Origin: Mesorhizobium sp.
GTDB lineage: Bacteria > Pseudomonadota > Alphaproteobacteria > Rhizobiales > Rhizobiaceae
Assembly: GCF_004963255.1 (NCBI RefSeq)
Contig: NZ_SUGA01000002.1
Span: forward strand, 80,770 to 144,769
Direction of reading: 5' to 3'
DNA: 64,000 nucleotides
Below the pieces are notes generated by a model. That model saw only the letters and a program-made list of their open reading frames with translations. It did no database searches and was not told the DNA's origin. A program made the translations under genes and the position numbers. This document shows, one piece after another, positions 8,300 to 16,888 of this stretch. Each line of letters begins with the position of its first letter. Position 1 is the first letter of the stretch.

Positions 8300-8367
8300 G
8301 CAATTCCGGACGGAATGCTACGGCGAAACCGCGCGAGCCTGACCGCTTCACACTTTCCTGGAATTGC
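8300..8367 (+). repeat. Class A hairpin with 20-odd-base internal insertion
   Basis: The outer arms GCAATTCC (8300-8307) and GGAATTGC (8360-8367) and the GGAC bulge are intact. The 5' inner arm is interrupted by about 25 extra bases, and ACCGCTTCACACTTTCC then resumes the normal loop and 3' arm. The copy lies just after the stop of the small membrane protein. Confidence 0.7.
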
Positions 8368-8481
8368 TCAAAGAGCCGTGCCGGAGCGCCGGTAACCGCT
8401 TTTTCCAACAGGTCAAAAATCCACGTGAATTTTGTTTCGCGCCGTGCCAGATTGGCCGCGAGCGGGAAGGGCAAACAACTT

Positions 8482-8525
8482 CCTGCCTGGCGTCGCCAGC
8501 CTGCCGGAGAACCGGGCAGGCAGGC
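8482..8525 (+). promoter_or_regulatory. Structured leader upstream of BMP-family gene
   Basis: Two adjacent hairpins can form in the 5' leader: CTGGCG/CGCCAG (8487-8499) and GCCTGCC/GGCAGGC (8499-8521, 9-base loop). Because they share a G and compete with an outer CCTGCC/GGCAGG pairing, alternative folds are possible. About 40 bases separate this from the start codon. A partly symmetric CAAAAATCCACGTGAATTTTG-like site lies further upstream at 8414-8434. Confidence 0.35.
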
Positions 8526-8564
8526 GGCGCAAAACGGAAAAATAACCGACAGGGTGTGGATCAC

Positions 8565-9554
8565 ATGAAACGTATCGTTCTCGGCCTTCTGGCCGCAACC
8601 GCAATGGTTCTTCCGGCTTTCGCCGCGGACGTGCAGCCGGCCATCCTCTATGATCTGGGCGGCAAGTTCGACAAATCCTTCAACGAAGCCGCCTATCACG
8701 GCGCTGAGAAGTTCAAGACCGAAACCGGCGTCGCCTATGTCGAATTCGAAGTCTCCAACGCCTCGCAGCGCGAGCAGGCGCTGCGCCGCTTCGCCGAGGA
8801 TGGCCGCAACCCGATCGTCATGGCCGGCTTTGCCTGGGAAGACGCGCTTAAAGCGGTCGCGAAAGACTATCCTGACCTGAACTTCGCCATTATCGACGAT
8901 GCCGTCGACCTGCCCAATGTCCGCTCGCTGGTGTTCAAGGAGAACGAAGGCTCCTACCTCGTCGGCATCCTTGCGGCGATGGCGTCGAAGTCGAAGAAGG
9001 TCGGCTTCATCGGCGGCATGGACATCCCGCTGATCCGCAAGTTCGAATGCGGCTATGTCGGCGGCGCCAAGTCGGCGGGTGCTACCGACGTCATCCAGAA
9101 CATGACCGGCGACACGCCGGCCGCCTGGAATGATCCGGCCAAGGGCGGTGAGATCGCCAAGACCCAGATCGACCAGGGCGCCGACGTGGTCTACGCGGCG
9201 GCCGGCGGCACGGGCGTCGGCGTGCTGCAGGCGGCGGCGGATGCCGGCAAGCTCGGCATCGGCGTCGATTCCAACCAGAACGGCCTGCAGCCAGGCAAGG
9301 TGCTGACCTCGATGATGAAGCGCGTCGACGTCGCCGTCTACAACGCCTTCATGGACGGCAAGAACGGCACCTTCAAGGGCGGCCTCCAGAATCTCGGCCT
9401 CAAGGAAGGCGGCGTCGACTACGCCATGGACGACAACAACAAGGCGCTGGTGACCGACGAGATGAAGGCCGCGGTCGAAAAGGCCAAGGCCGACATCATC
9501 GCCGGCAAGGTCGAGGTGCACGACTATACCGCTGACAACAAGTGCCCCTATTGA
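8565..9554 (+). CDS. BMP-family nucleoside-binding periplasmic protein
   Basis: A 329-residue protein with signal peptide MKRIVLGLLAATAMVLPAFA cleaved before AD. The mature part has the Bmp/Med lipoprotein-family pattern: ILYDLGGKFDKSFNEAAYHGAE, VGILAAMASKSKKVGFIGG, and VVYAAAGGTGVGVLQAA. It should bind nucleosides in the periplasm for the ABC importer encoded 1 kb downstream, although it lacks a lipobox and is probably soluble. ATG 8565 was chosen for the signal peptide; the frame continues 67 codons upstream without a plausible protein. A terminator follows. Confidence 0.93.
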   Translation: MKRIVLGLLAATAMVLPAFAADVQPAILYDLGGKFDKSFNEAAYHGAEKFKTETGVAYVEFEVSNASQREQALRRFAEDGRNPIVMAGFAWEDALKAVAKDYPDLNFAIIDDAVDLPNVRSLVFKENEGSYLVGILAAMASKSKKVGFIGGMDIPLIRKFECGYVGGAKSAGATDVIQNMTGDTPAAWNDPAKGGEIAKTQIDQGADVVYAAAGGTGVGVLQAAADAGKLGIGVDSNQNGLQPGKVLTSMMKRVDVAVYNAFMDGKNGTFKGGLQNLGLKEGGVDYAMDDNNKALVTDEMKAAVEKAKADIIAGKVEVHDYTADNKCPY

Positions 9555-9576
9555 TCGGCAGCTGAAGCAGGGTTTG

Positions 9577-9609
9577 AACCGCCGGGCCAGTGCCCGGCGG
9601 TTTCGTTTT
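9577..9609 (+). terminator. Rho-independent terminator after BMP-family gene
   Basis: An 11-bp perfect stem AACCGCCGGGC / GCCCGGCGGTT with loop CAGT, followed by TCGTTTTT. Confidence 0.93.
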
Positions 9610-9659
9610 TGGCAGGGGACGATGCGGCCGGCGGTCGAAGCCGTGGCCGAGGGGACAAC

Positions 9660-10067
9660 CTATAGCGTGCCGACGATATAGCCGAGCGCGAACGCTGCCA
9701 AAAGGGCAAGCGCAATGACAAAACCAAGCCTGCCGCCAAGCGAATGCAGGCCGACGCCGTAGGACTTGCGCTCGAGCCGGTGGATCATCACTGGCGGCGG
9801 TTCGGCCTCGGGAGCGGCAAGGCCGGCGCGCCGCGCCTGCATCTGCGGCAGTTCGGCAAGGCGTTGTGTGATCAGCTCCCAGCGATTGCTGCGTGCATCG
9901 GGCGCCGCCGGATCAAGCGCGCGCAGGCGCTCGGCGAGCCGCAGCACCGTGTCGCGAAAGGCAGGATCGATCTCGAGGTCACGCTCGGCGCGGGCGCGTT
10001 CCCTGTCGTTCATCAGGCCGAAGACATAGTCGCCGGCCCGGGCGACGCGGTCGCTTTCACTGGACAT
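9660..10067 (-). CDS. Anti-sigma-factor-like single-pass membrane protein
   Basis: A 135-residue protein. The N-terminal segment AGDYVFGLMNDRERARAERD, continuing into DPAFRDTVLRLAERLRAL, resembles the RskA/anti-sigma-K N-terminal helix bundle. The C-terminal segment (LGFVIALALLAAFALGYIVG) is one membrane helix. In the family this topology puts the sigma-binding part in the cytoplasm. No ECF sigma gene is adjacent, and the periplasmic domain is almost absent, so it is either an orphan or a diverged relative. Confidence 0.6.
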   Translation of the reverse strand: MSSESDRVARAGDYVFGLMNDRERARAERDLEIDPAFRDTVLRLAERLRALDPAAPDARSNRWELITQRLAELPQMQARRAGLAAPEAEPPPVMIHRLERKSYGVGLHSLGGRLGFVIALALLAAFALGYIVGTL

Positions 10068-10088
10068 GGCCGTCTTTTCCCATGGGCC

Positions 10089-10298
10089 TCACCAATGCGG
10101 CGGCTTGGTCACCGGAACGTCGGAGGCGGTCTGCTCCTCCAACTCCAGGAAGCGGTCGGTCAAGGCAGCGAGCTTGCGCTCCATGCGCTCGATCACCTTC
10201 CACTGTTCGGCGATCTGGCCGGACAATTCCTCGATCGTCTTTTCCTGCTCGGCGGCGCGGATTTCCAGCGTCGTCAGCCGATCGTCAGGCGTGGCCAT
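10089..10298 (-). CDS. slyX: SlyX family protein
   Basis: A 69-residue coiled-coil protein (LTTLEIRAAEQEKTIEELSG, then ending TKPPHW). The PPHW/PPHY C-terminal tail is the mark of SlyX. The biochemical role is not known. It lies 21 bases upstream of the anti-sigma-like gene and probably shares its transcript. Confidence 0.9.
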   Translation of the reverse strand: MATPDDRLTTLEIRAAEQEKTIEELSGQIAEQWKVIERMERKLAALTDRFLELEEQTASDVPVTKPPHW

Positions 10299-10389
10299 GC
10301 AAAACCGGTCCTTGCGAATGTGAAGCCTTCACCCAAGCAGATATTCGTGTGATGCCCACGAGTACCCGCTTATGCTCAGTTGGTTCTCG

Positions 10390-10434
10390 CAGGTTCCGAT
10401 CGCAAAACCGCGGGACACTTTTGCGGAACCTGCT
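10390..10434 (+). repeat. Class B bulged hairpin
   Basis: Outer stem GCAGGTTC/GAACCTGC, 5' bulge CGAT, inner stem CGCAAAA/TTTTGCG, and 11-base loop CCGCGGGACAC. The fold and loop ends match the class A and C elements, but the stems have a different sequence. It lies in the divergent region between slyX and the nucleoside ABC operon. Confidence 0.75.
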
Positions 10435-10554
10435 CAGGTTCGAAATTGACAAGGGCGCGGGGATTTGTCGAGAGTGAACGGCCGATTGGCATAAGCGGGG
10501 CATCATGCTAGGCATTTTGACCAAGCGATAAAAAAACTGAGTGGGACAGGCTGC

Positions 10555-12087
10555 ATGGCGCAAGCCGCAATTGAGCTCATAGGCATCAACAAGAGCTTTG
10601 GCGCGGTGCGCGCCAACCGCGACATCAACCTGGAGGTCGCGCGCGGCACCATCCACGGCATTGTCGGCGAGAATGGCGCCGGCAAGTCGACGCTGATGTC
10701 GATCCTCTACGGCTTCTACCAGGCCGACAGCGGCGAAATCCGCGTCGGCGGCAAGCCCGTTTCGATCCACACGTCCAACGACGCGATCGCGCTCGGCATC
10801 GGCATGGTCCACCAGCATTTCATGCTGGTCGACAATTTCACGGTGCTGGAAAATGTCATCCTCGGCGCCGAGACCGATGCGCTGCTGAAGAGCAGCATAA
10901 CCAAGGCGCGCTCGGAGCTTGACCGGCTGGAACGCGAATACGGCCTCGAGGTCGACCCCGACGCCGTCATCGAGGAGCTGCCGGTCGGCCTGCAGCAGCG
11001 CGTCGAGATCCTCAAGGCGCTCTATCGCGGCGCCGAGATCCTTATCCTGGACGAGCCGACCGGCGTCTTGACGCCGGCCGAGGCCGACCACCTCTTCCGC
11101 ATCCTCAAGCAATTGAAGGACCAGGGCAAGACGATCGTGCTCATCACGCACAAGCTGCGTGAGATCATGGCGATCACCGACACGGTTTCGGTGATGCGCC
11201 AGGGAACCATGGTGGCGACCAGGACGACAAAGGAAACCACGGTCGGCGAATTGGCCGAGCTGATGGTCGGCCGGCGCGTGCTGCTCAGGGTCGAGAAAGG
11301 CCAGTCGGAAGCCGGCGCGGTGAAACTGTCGGTGAAGAACCTGACGGTGAAGGACCAGCGCGGCGTCACCATGGTCGACAACGTCTCCTTCGACGTGCGC
11401 GGCGGCGAGATCGTCGGCATCGCCGGCGTTGCCGGCAACGGCCAGTCCGAGCTGCTGGAAGCAATCTCCGGCATCAGGCATGCGGTCTCCGGCGAGGTGA
11501 TGCTCGACGGCAAGCCGATCGACCTCACCGGCAAGGCCGATCCCGGCGAATTGCGCGACCGCGGGCTGGCCCATGTGCCGGAGGACCGCCACCATGTCGG
11601 GCTGGTGCTCGCTTTCGAGGAGAACGAGAATTCCATCCTCGGCTATCACGACGACGAACGCTATCTGAAGGGGCCGTTCCTAGACGTCGATGCCATCATG
11701 GCCGACGCCAAGGACAAGATCGAGAAATACGACATCCGTCCCGCGAATCCACGGCTGAAGACGGCCAATTTCTCCGGCGGCAACCAGCAGAAGATCGTGC
11801 TGGCCAGGGAAATGGAACAGGACCCCGGCGTGCTGATCGTCGGCCAGCCGACGCGCGGCGTCGACGTCGGCGCCATCGAATTCATCCACAAGCGGCTGAT
11901 CGCCATGCGCGACCAGGGCAAGGCCGTGCTGGTGGTGTCGGTCGAGCTCGACGAAATCCGCTCGCTCTCCGACCGTATCCTGGTGATGTTCGCCGGCCGT
12001 GTCGTCGGCGAGCGCGGCCCCGAGGCGACCGAAGGCGAGCTCGGCCTGCTGATGGCCGGCGTCGAGCACCAGGAGGCCGCCGAATGA
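10555..12087 (+). CDS. Nucleoside ABC transporter, double ATPase subunit
   Basis: A 510-residue cytoplasmic protein with two ABC domains, as in the sugar/nucleoside (RbsA/NupA) class. Domain 1 has Walker A GENGAGKST, signature LPVGLQQR, Walker B ILILDEPTGVL and switch His in LITHK. Domain 2 (from about 265) has the altered Walker A AGVAGNGQSELLEA typical of this class and signature FSGGNQQK. It energises import of nucleosides. It overlaps the next permease gene by four bases (ATGA), so it heads the operon ATPase-permease-permease-cdd-punA-deoA. Confidence 0.95.
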   Translation: MAQAAIELIGINKSFGAVRANRDINLEVARGTIHGIVGENGAGKSTLMSILYGFYQADSGEIRVGGKPVSIHTSNDAIALGIGMVHQHFMLVDNFTVLENVILGAETDALLKSSITKARSELDRLEREYGLEVDPDAVIEELPVGLQQRVEILKALYRGAEILILDEPTGVLTPAEADHLFRILKQLKDQGKTIVLITHKLREIMAITDTVSVMRQGTMVATRTTKETTVGELAELMVGRRVLLRVEKGQSEAGAVKLSVKNLTVKDQRGVTMVDNVSFDVRGGEIVGIAGVAGNGQSELLEAISGIRHAVSGEVMLDGKPIDLTGKADPGELRDRGLAHVPEDRHHVGLVLAFEENENSILGYHDDERYLKGPFLDVDAIMADAKDKIEKYDIRPANPRLKTANFSGGNQQKIVLAREMEQDPGVLIVGQPTRGVDVGAIEFIHKRLIAMRDQGKAVLVVSVELDEIRSLSDRILVMFAGRVVGERGPEATEGELGLLMAGVEHQEAAE

Positions 12088-13223
12088 GCACGCCCTACGC
12101 CAAGCTGCCGGCCTGGGCCGATTACGGGCTGATCCCGCTGATCAACCTGTCGGTCGCCTTTATCGTCGCCGGTTTCGTCGTCATGCTGGTCGGCGAGAAC
12201 CCGTTCCGCGCTGCCGTCATCCTCGTCGAAGGCGCCTTCGGCAGGGGCACGGGCATCGCCTTCACGCTCTTCTATGCCACCACCTTCATCTTCACCGGAC
12301 TGTCGGTGGCGGTGGCTGCGCATTGCAGCCTGTTCAATATCGGCACCGAGGGCCAGGCCTATATAGGCGGCCTGGGCATCGCGCTCGTTTGCCTGAGCCT
12401 CGACAGCGTGATGCCCTGGTGGGTGATCTTTCCGATCGCGATCGTCGCCGCCGCGGCGTTCGGCGCGCTCTGGGGCCTGATCCCGGCCTATCTCCAGGCC
12501 AAGCGCGGGTCGCACATCGTCATCACCACCATCATGTTCAACTTCATCGCGGCCTCGGTGATGGTCTATCTCTTGGTCGGCGCGCTGAAGCCGGCCGGTT
12601 CGCAGGCACCGCAGACGCGCAATTTCCTTGCCGGGGCGGAACTGCCGAAGCTCAACTGGGTGATCGAATTGTTCGGCGCCAAGATCCGCTCGGCGCCACT
12701 CAACATCTGCTTCCTGCTGGCGCTGGTCATGGCCTTCCTGGTCTGGCTTCTGATCTGGCGCACCAGGCTCGGCTATGAGATGCGCACCTATGGCCATAGC
12801 CCCAAGGCCGCGCGCTACGCCGGCATTTCGGAAACCCGCATCATCATCACCGCGATGATGATCTCGGGCGCGCTGGCCGGCATGATGGCGCTGAACCCCG
12901 TCATGGGCGACCAGCACAACGTCGCGATCGATTTCGTGTCCGGCGCCGGCTATGTCGGCATCGCGGTGGCGCTGATGGGCCGGCTGCATCCGGTCGGCAT
13001 CGTGCTGGCGGCGATCCTGTTCGGCATGCTCTACCAGGGCGGCGCCGAGCTTGCCTTCGAGATGCCGGCGATCAGCCGCGACATGATCGTCATCATCCAG
13101 GGCCTTGTCATCCTGTTCGCCGGCGCGCTGGAACATATGTTCAGGCCTTACATCCAGGCGCTGTTCGCCTCGGTCAGTCCGAAGTCGGTCGGCATGCAGG
13201 CGGTCAAGGGGACAGGGGCCTGA
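12084..13223 (+). CDS. Nucleoside ABC transporter permease 1
   Basis: A 379-residue membrane protein with about ten helices. It has the BPD_transp_2 fold with motif FNIGTEGQAYIGGLG and the later YAGISETRIIITAMMISGAL. It pairs with the shorter permease that follows. Start and stop overlap or abut neighbouring genes. Confidence 0.95.
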   Translation: MSTPYAKLPAWADYGLIPLINLSVAFIVAGFVVMLVGENPFRAAVILVEGAFGRGTGIAFTLFYATTFIFTGLSVAVAAHCSLFNIGTEGQAYIGGLGIALVCLSLDSVMPWWVIFPIAIVAAAAFGALWGLIPAYLQAKRGSHIVITTIMFNFIAASVMVYLLVGALKPAGSQAPQTRNFLAGAELPKLNWVIELFGAKIRSAPLNICFLLALVMAFLVWLLIWRTRLGYEMRTYGHSPKAARYAGISETRIIITAMMISGALAGMMALNPVMGDQHNVAIDFVSGAGYVGIAVALMGRLHPVGIVLAAILFGMLYQGGAELAFEMPAISRDMIVIIQGLVILFAGALEHMFRPYIQALFASVSPKSVGMQAVKGTGA

Positions 13224-13224
13224 G

Positions 13225-14196
13225 ATGGACATGTTCAACGCAATCGTCCAGGTGCTGGATTCGACCATCCGCCTCTCGGTGCCGCTGCTGCTCGCCTGTC
13301 TGGCCGGCCTTTACTCGGAACGGGCCGGCATCTTCGACATCGGGCTGGAAGGCAAGATGCTGGTCGGCGCCTTTGCCGGTGCTTCGGCCGCGGCGGTCTT
13401 CCACTCGGCGCTGATCGGCCTCGGCACGGCGATCCTGATCTCGGTCGCTTTCGCCCTGGTGCATGGCTTTGCCTCGATCACGCATCGCGGCAACCAGATC
13501 GTCTCCGGCGTGGCGATCAACTTCATTGCCGCCGGGTCGACCATCATCCTCGGCCAGGCCTGGTTCCAGCAGGGCGGGCGCACGCCGGCACTGCAGCCGG
13601 GCGAACGCTTCGAGGCGATCATCTGGCCCGGCGCCGAGGCGATCAGGGATGTGCCGATCATCGGCCCGATCTATGCCGAGCTGATTTCCGGCCACTCGAT
13701 CCTGGTCTATTTCGCCTTCGCCATGGTGCCGTTCACCTGGTGGGTGCTGTTTCGCACCCGCTTCGGGCTCAGGATGCGCGCCGTCGGCGAAAATCCGGCC
13801 GCCGTCGACACTGCCGGCATCTCGGTCGCCTGGCTGCGCTATCGCGCGCTGATCTGCACCGGTATCCTGACCGGGGTCGCCGGCGCCTATCTGTCGATGG
13901 TCCAGAATGGCGGCTTCGTGAAGGACATGACGGCGGGCAAGGGCTATATCGCGCTGGCAGCGCTGATCTTCGCCAAATGGAAGCCGGTCAACGCCATGTT
14001 CGCTTGCCTGTTGTTCGGCTTCCTCGACGCGGCATCCATCCGCCTGCAGGGGTCGCCGCTTCCCCTTGTCGGCAAGGTGCCGGCGCAGTTCATGCAGGCG
14101 CTGCCCTATGTGCTGACCGTTATCCTCCTGGCGGGCTTCATAGGCAAGGCTATTCCGCCGCGCGCCGGCGGCGTGCCCTATGTCAAGGAACGTTGA
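13225..14196 (+). CDS. Nucleoside ABC transporter permease 2
   Basis: A 323-residue membrane protein with motif RAGIFDIGLEGKMLVGAFAG, the counterpart of the first permease's signature, and a further GFASITHRGNQIVSGVAINF. It forms the heteromeric channel with permease 1. ATG 13225 lies one base after the previous stop; an upstream in-frame start inside the neighbouring gene is unlikely. Confidence 0.95.
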   Translation: MDMFNAIVQVLDSTIRLSVPLLLACLAGLYSERAGIFDIGLEGKMLVGAFAGASAAAVFHSALIGLGTAILISVAFALVHGFASITHRGNQIVSGVAINFIAAGSTIILGQAWFQQGGRTPALQPGERFEAIIWPGAEAIRDVPIIGPIYAELISGHSILVYFAFAMVPFTWWVLFRTRFGLRMRAVGENPAAVDTAGISVAWLRYRALICTGILTGVAGAYLSMVQNGGFVKDMTAGKGYIALAALIFAKWKPVNAMFACLLFGFLDAASIRLQGSPLPLVGKVPAQFMQALPYVLTVILLAGFIGKAIPPRAGGVPYVKER

Positions 14197-14272
14197 GATC
14201 GGGAACGCTGAGGCTGGATTTTCGTTCGGCGGCGACCGGCATTTGAACAAGATCGTGGGAGAGAAGAACCGG

Positions 14273-14665
14273 ATGTCGCATGATCTGTTCGAGGCGGCGA
14301 AGACGGCGATGGCCAAGGCCTATGCGCCCTATTCGAAATTCCCGGTGGGTGCCGCGCTTCGCACCGAGGACGGGCGTGTCTTCACCGGCGCGAACATCGA
14401 GGTGGCGTCCTACCCCGAGGGCTGGTGCGCCGAGACGACCGCGCTCGGCCACTACATCATGGGCGGCGGCGGCAGGATCGTCGAGATCGCCGTGATCGCC
14501 GAACGCATGGCCAAATGCTCGCCCTGCGGCGGCTGCCGGCAGCGGCTGGCGGAATTCTGCCGGCCGGACACGAAGCTCTATCTCTGCGACAACACCGGCG
14601 TGGCCGAGACGGTCACCATGGGCGAGATGCTGCCTTACGGCTTCAGGGGCGATATCTTGAAATGA
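14273..14665 (+). CDS. cdd: Cytidine deaminase
   Basis: A 130-residue homotetrameric-type enzyme converting cytidine/deoxycytidine to uridine/deoxyuridine. Zinc and catalytic site are in WCAETTA (the Cys-Ala-Glu variant) and PCGGCRQ. The N-terminus has YAPYSKFPVGAAL. GGGAGAG lies before ATG 14273. The stop overlaps the next start as ATGA. In this operon it acts on imported nucleosides. Confidence 0.96.
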   Translation: MSHDLFEAAKTAMAKAYAPYSKFPVGAALRTEDGRVFTGANIEVASYPEGWCAETTALGHYIMGGGGRIVEIAVIAERMAKCSPCGGCRQRLAEFCRPDTKLYLCDNTGVAETVTMGEMLPYGFRGDILK

Positions 14666-15465
14666 TGGAAGCGCTGGATCATCTGGTCGAGAAGCTGGAC
14701 GGGCTGGCGCCCAAGGCGGCGCTGGTGCTGGGCTCGGGCCTTGGCGGGCTGGTCGACCAGGTCAAGGATGCCAGGCGCGTCTCTTATGCCGAGTTGCCGG
14801 GCTTCCCGCGCAGCGGTGTTTCAGGCCATGCTGGCGAGGTGGTTGCCGGGCATTTCGCCGGCACGCCGGTGCTGATGCTGTCCGGCCGCGCGCATTATTA
14901 CGAGCATGGCAACGCCGCCGCGATGCGCCCGGCACTGGAGGTGCTGGCCGGCATCGGCATCTCGCATCTGATCCTCACCAATGCCGCCGGCTCGGTCGAT
15001 CCTGAAATGGGACCGGGCTCGGTGATGCTGATCACCGATCACATCAATTTTTCCGGCTCCAACCCGCTGATCGGCGAGCCGAGCGACCGCCGCTTCGTCG
15101 GCCTCACCGAGGCCTATGATAAGGGCCTGCGCAGCGCGATCGAAAAGGCGGCCAAGGAAACCGGCACGGCGCTGCACAGAGGCGTCTATATGTGGTTCTC
15201 CGGACCCTGCTTCGAGACGCCGGCCGAGATCCGCATGGCGCGCGTCATGGGCGCCAACGCTGTCGGCATGTCGACCGTGCCGGAGGTCATTCTCGCGCGC
15301 TTCCTCGGCCTCAAGGTCGCCGCCTGCTCGGTCATCACCAACCTGGCGGCCGGCATGACCGGAGCGGAGCTCTCGCACCAGGAGACCAAGGACATGGCGC
15401 CGGTCGGCGGCGCGCGGCTGGCGACGATCCTGCGGCGCGTCTTCCAGGACGGCTTGCCCGACTGA
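14662..15465 (+). CDS. punA: Purine nucleoside phosphorylase (trimeric type)
   Basis: 267 residues. ALVLGSGLGGLVDQ is the phosphate-binding glycine loop, GRAHYYEHG, then LTNAAGSVDPEMGPGSVMLI, and GPCFETPAEIRM with the purine-binding Glu. These place it in the trimeric PNP/MTAP family, which splits purine nucleosides with phosphate. Two consecutive ATGs (14662, 14665) overlap the cdd stop. The symbol punA is used for the family; xapA or deoD-like names are also used. Confidence 0.93.
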   Translation: MMEALDHLVEKLDGLAPKAALVLGSGLGGLVDQVKDARRVSYAELPGFPRSGVSGHAGEVVAGHFAGTPVLMLSGRAHYYEHGNAAAMRPALEVLAGIGISHLILTNAAGSVDPEMGPGSVMLITDHINFSGSNPLIGEPSDRRFVGLTEAYDKGLRSAIEKAAKETGTALHRGVYMWFSGPCFETPAEIRMARVMGANAVGMSTVPEVILARFLGLKVAACSVITNLAAGMTGAELSHQETKDMAPVGGARLATILRRVFQDGLPD

Positions 15466-16781
15466 TGCTGCCGCAGGAGATCATCCGCCGCAAGCGCGAC
15501 GGCCACAGGCTCTCGTCCGATGAGATCGCGGCCTTCGTCGCCGGGCTGACGGCCGGCACCATTTCCGAAGGCCAGGTCGGCGCTTTCGCGATGGCCGTGT
15601 TCCTCAACGGCATGAGCCCCGAGGAGGCGGTGGCGCTGACGATCGCCATGCGCGATTCCGGCGACGTGCTCGACTGGTCCGACCTGCCGGGGCCGGTCAC
15701 CGACAAGCATTCGACGGGCGGCGTCGGCGACAATGTCTCGCTGATGCTGGCGCCGATCGTCGCCGCCTGCGGCGCCTATGTGCCGATGATTTCCGGGCGC
15801 GGCCTCGGCCACACCGGCGGCACGCTGGACAAGATGGATGCCATCCCCGGCTATGCCAGCCAGCCGGATGTCGCGCTTTTGCGCAAGGCGGTGCTGGAAA
15901 CGGGATGCGCCATCATCGGCCAGACCGCCGATCTGGCGCCCGCCGACCGCCGGCTCTACGCGATCCGCGACGTGACGGGCACGGTCGAGTCCATACCGCT
16001 GATCACCGCTTCGATCCTGTCGAAGAAGCTTGCCGCAGGCCTGGGCTCGCTGGTGCTCGACGTCAAGGTCGGCAACGGCGCCTTCATGGAAAAGTCGCGC
16101 GATGCGGTGGCCCTGGCGAACAGCCTGGTGGAAGTCGCCAACGGCGCTGGCCTGAACGCTTCCGCCTTGGTGACGGGCATGAACGAACCGCTGGCTTCGG
16201 CTGCCGGCAACGCGGTCGAAGTGAAGAATGCCGTCGACTTCCTCACCGGCCGTTTTCGCGACAAGCGGCTGGAGGACGTGACGCTGGCGTTGGCGGCGGA
16301 GATGCTGCAGTCGGCAGGGCTGGTCTCGTCGCAGCAAGATGGTCTCAGGCGCGCGACCGAAGCGCTCGCCGGCGGCCGGGCGGCTTCCGTCTTTGCGCGG
16401 ATGGTGGCGGTGCTTGGCGGTCCCGGCGATTTCATCGAGAAGCCGGAAAAATATCTGCCGACGGCGCCGGTCGAACTGGCCGTGATGGCGGAACAGGAGG
16501 GGTTCGTGACCGGCATTGCCACGCGCGACATCGGGCTGGCCGTTGTCACGCTCGGCGGCGGGCGTTCCCGTCCGGATGACAAGATCGATCATGCGGTCGG
16601 CTTGACCCGGCTGTTGCCGGTCGGCGCCGAGGCGCGCTCAGGCGAGGCGCTGGCGCTGGTGCACGCCCGCACAGACGCGGAGGCCGAGGCGGCAGCGGCG
16701 GCCGTGCGTGCCGCTTACACGATCGGAGGTTCCAAGCCGCCCGCCGAGAAGACCGTGCTCAGGCGGATATTGGCGCGATAA
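15465..16781 (+). CDS. deoA: Thymidine phosphorylase
   Basis: A 438-residue enzyme of nucleoside phosphorylase class II: N-terminal helical domain EIIRRKRDGHRLSSDEI, signature DKHSTGGVGD, GRGLGHTGGTLDK, then KVGNGAFM and a C-terminal barrel-sandwich domain. It splits thymidine (and deoxyuridine) to the base and deoxyribose-1-phosphate. The start overlaps the previous stop (TGATG). It is the last gene of the operon; the 17-bp palindrome at its stop codon probably ends transcription. Confidence 0.96.
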   Translation: MLPQEIIRRKRDGHRLSSDEIAAFVAGLTAGTISEGQVGAFAMAVFLNGMSPEEAVALTIAMRDSGDVLDWSDLPGPVTDKHSTGGVGDNVSLMLAPIVAACGAYVPMISGRGLGHTGGTLDKMDAIPGYASQPDVALLRKAVLETGCAIIGQTADLAPADRRLYAIRDVTGTVESIPLITASILSKKLAAGLGSLVLDVKVGNGAFMEKSRDAVALANSLVEVANGAGLNASALVTGMNEPLASAAGNAVEVKNAVDFLTGRFRDKRLEDVTLALAAEMLQSAGLVSSQQDGLRRATEALAGGRAASVFARMVAVLGGPGDFIEKPEKYLPTAPVELAVMAEQEGFVTGIATRDIGLAVVTLGGGRSRPDDKIDHAVGLTRLLPVGAEARSGEALALVHARTDAEAEAAAAAVRAAYTIGGSKPPAEKTVLRRILAR

Positions 16782-16879
16782 AGCAGGTCACCGTTTCGCG
16801 GAAACGGTGACCTGCTTTATCTATTTTGTTTTGACGCAATTCCGGACGGAAAACCGCTGCACACTTTTCCTGGAATTGC
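16781..16879 (+). repeat. Composite mosaic repeat with 17-bp perfect palindrome and class A hairpin
   Basis: A perfect palindrome AAGCAGGTCACCGTTTC / GAAACGGTGACCTGCTT (16781-16817, 3-base loop) begins on the last base of the deoA stop. It is followed by the T-rich TATCTATTTTGTTTTG. Then comes the class A hairpin 16836-16879 with loop CCGCTGCACAC. The first half has the form of a terminator for the nucleoside operon. Confidence 0.85.
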
Positions 16880-16888
16880 TTATCACAC

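Noticed and set aside
8238..9521. 427-codon minus-strand frame opposite the BMP gene
   Set aside because: The plus strand encodes a clear periplasmic binding protein; the reverse frame has no recognisable motifs.
11661..13268. 535-codon minus-strand frame over ATPase and permease genes
   Set aside because: It spans two overlapping, well-recognised genes on the other strand and reads as His/Asp/Arg-rich shadow sequence.
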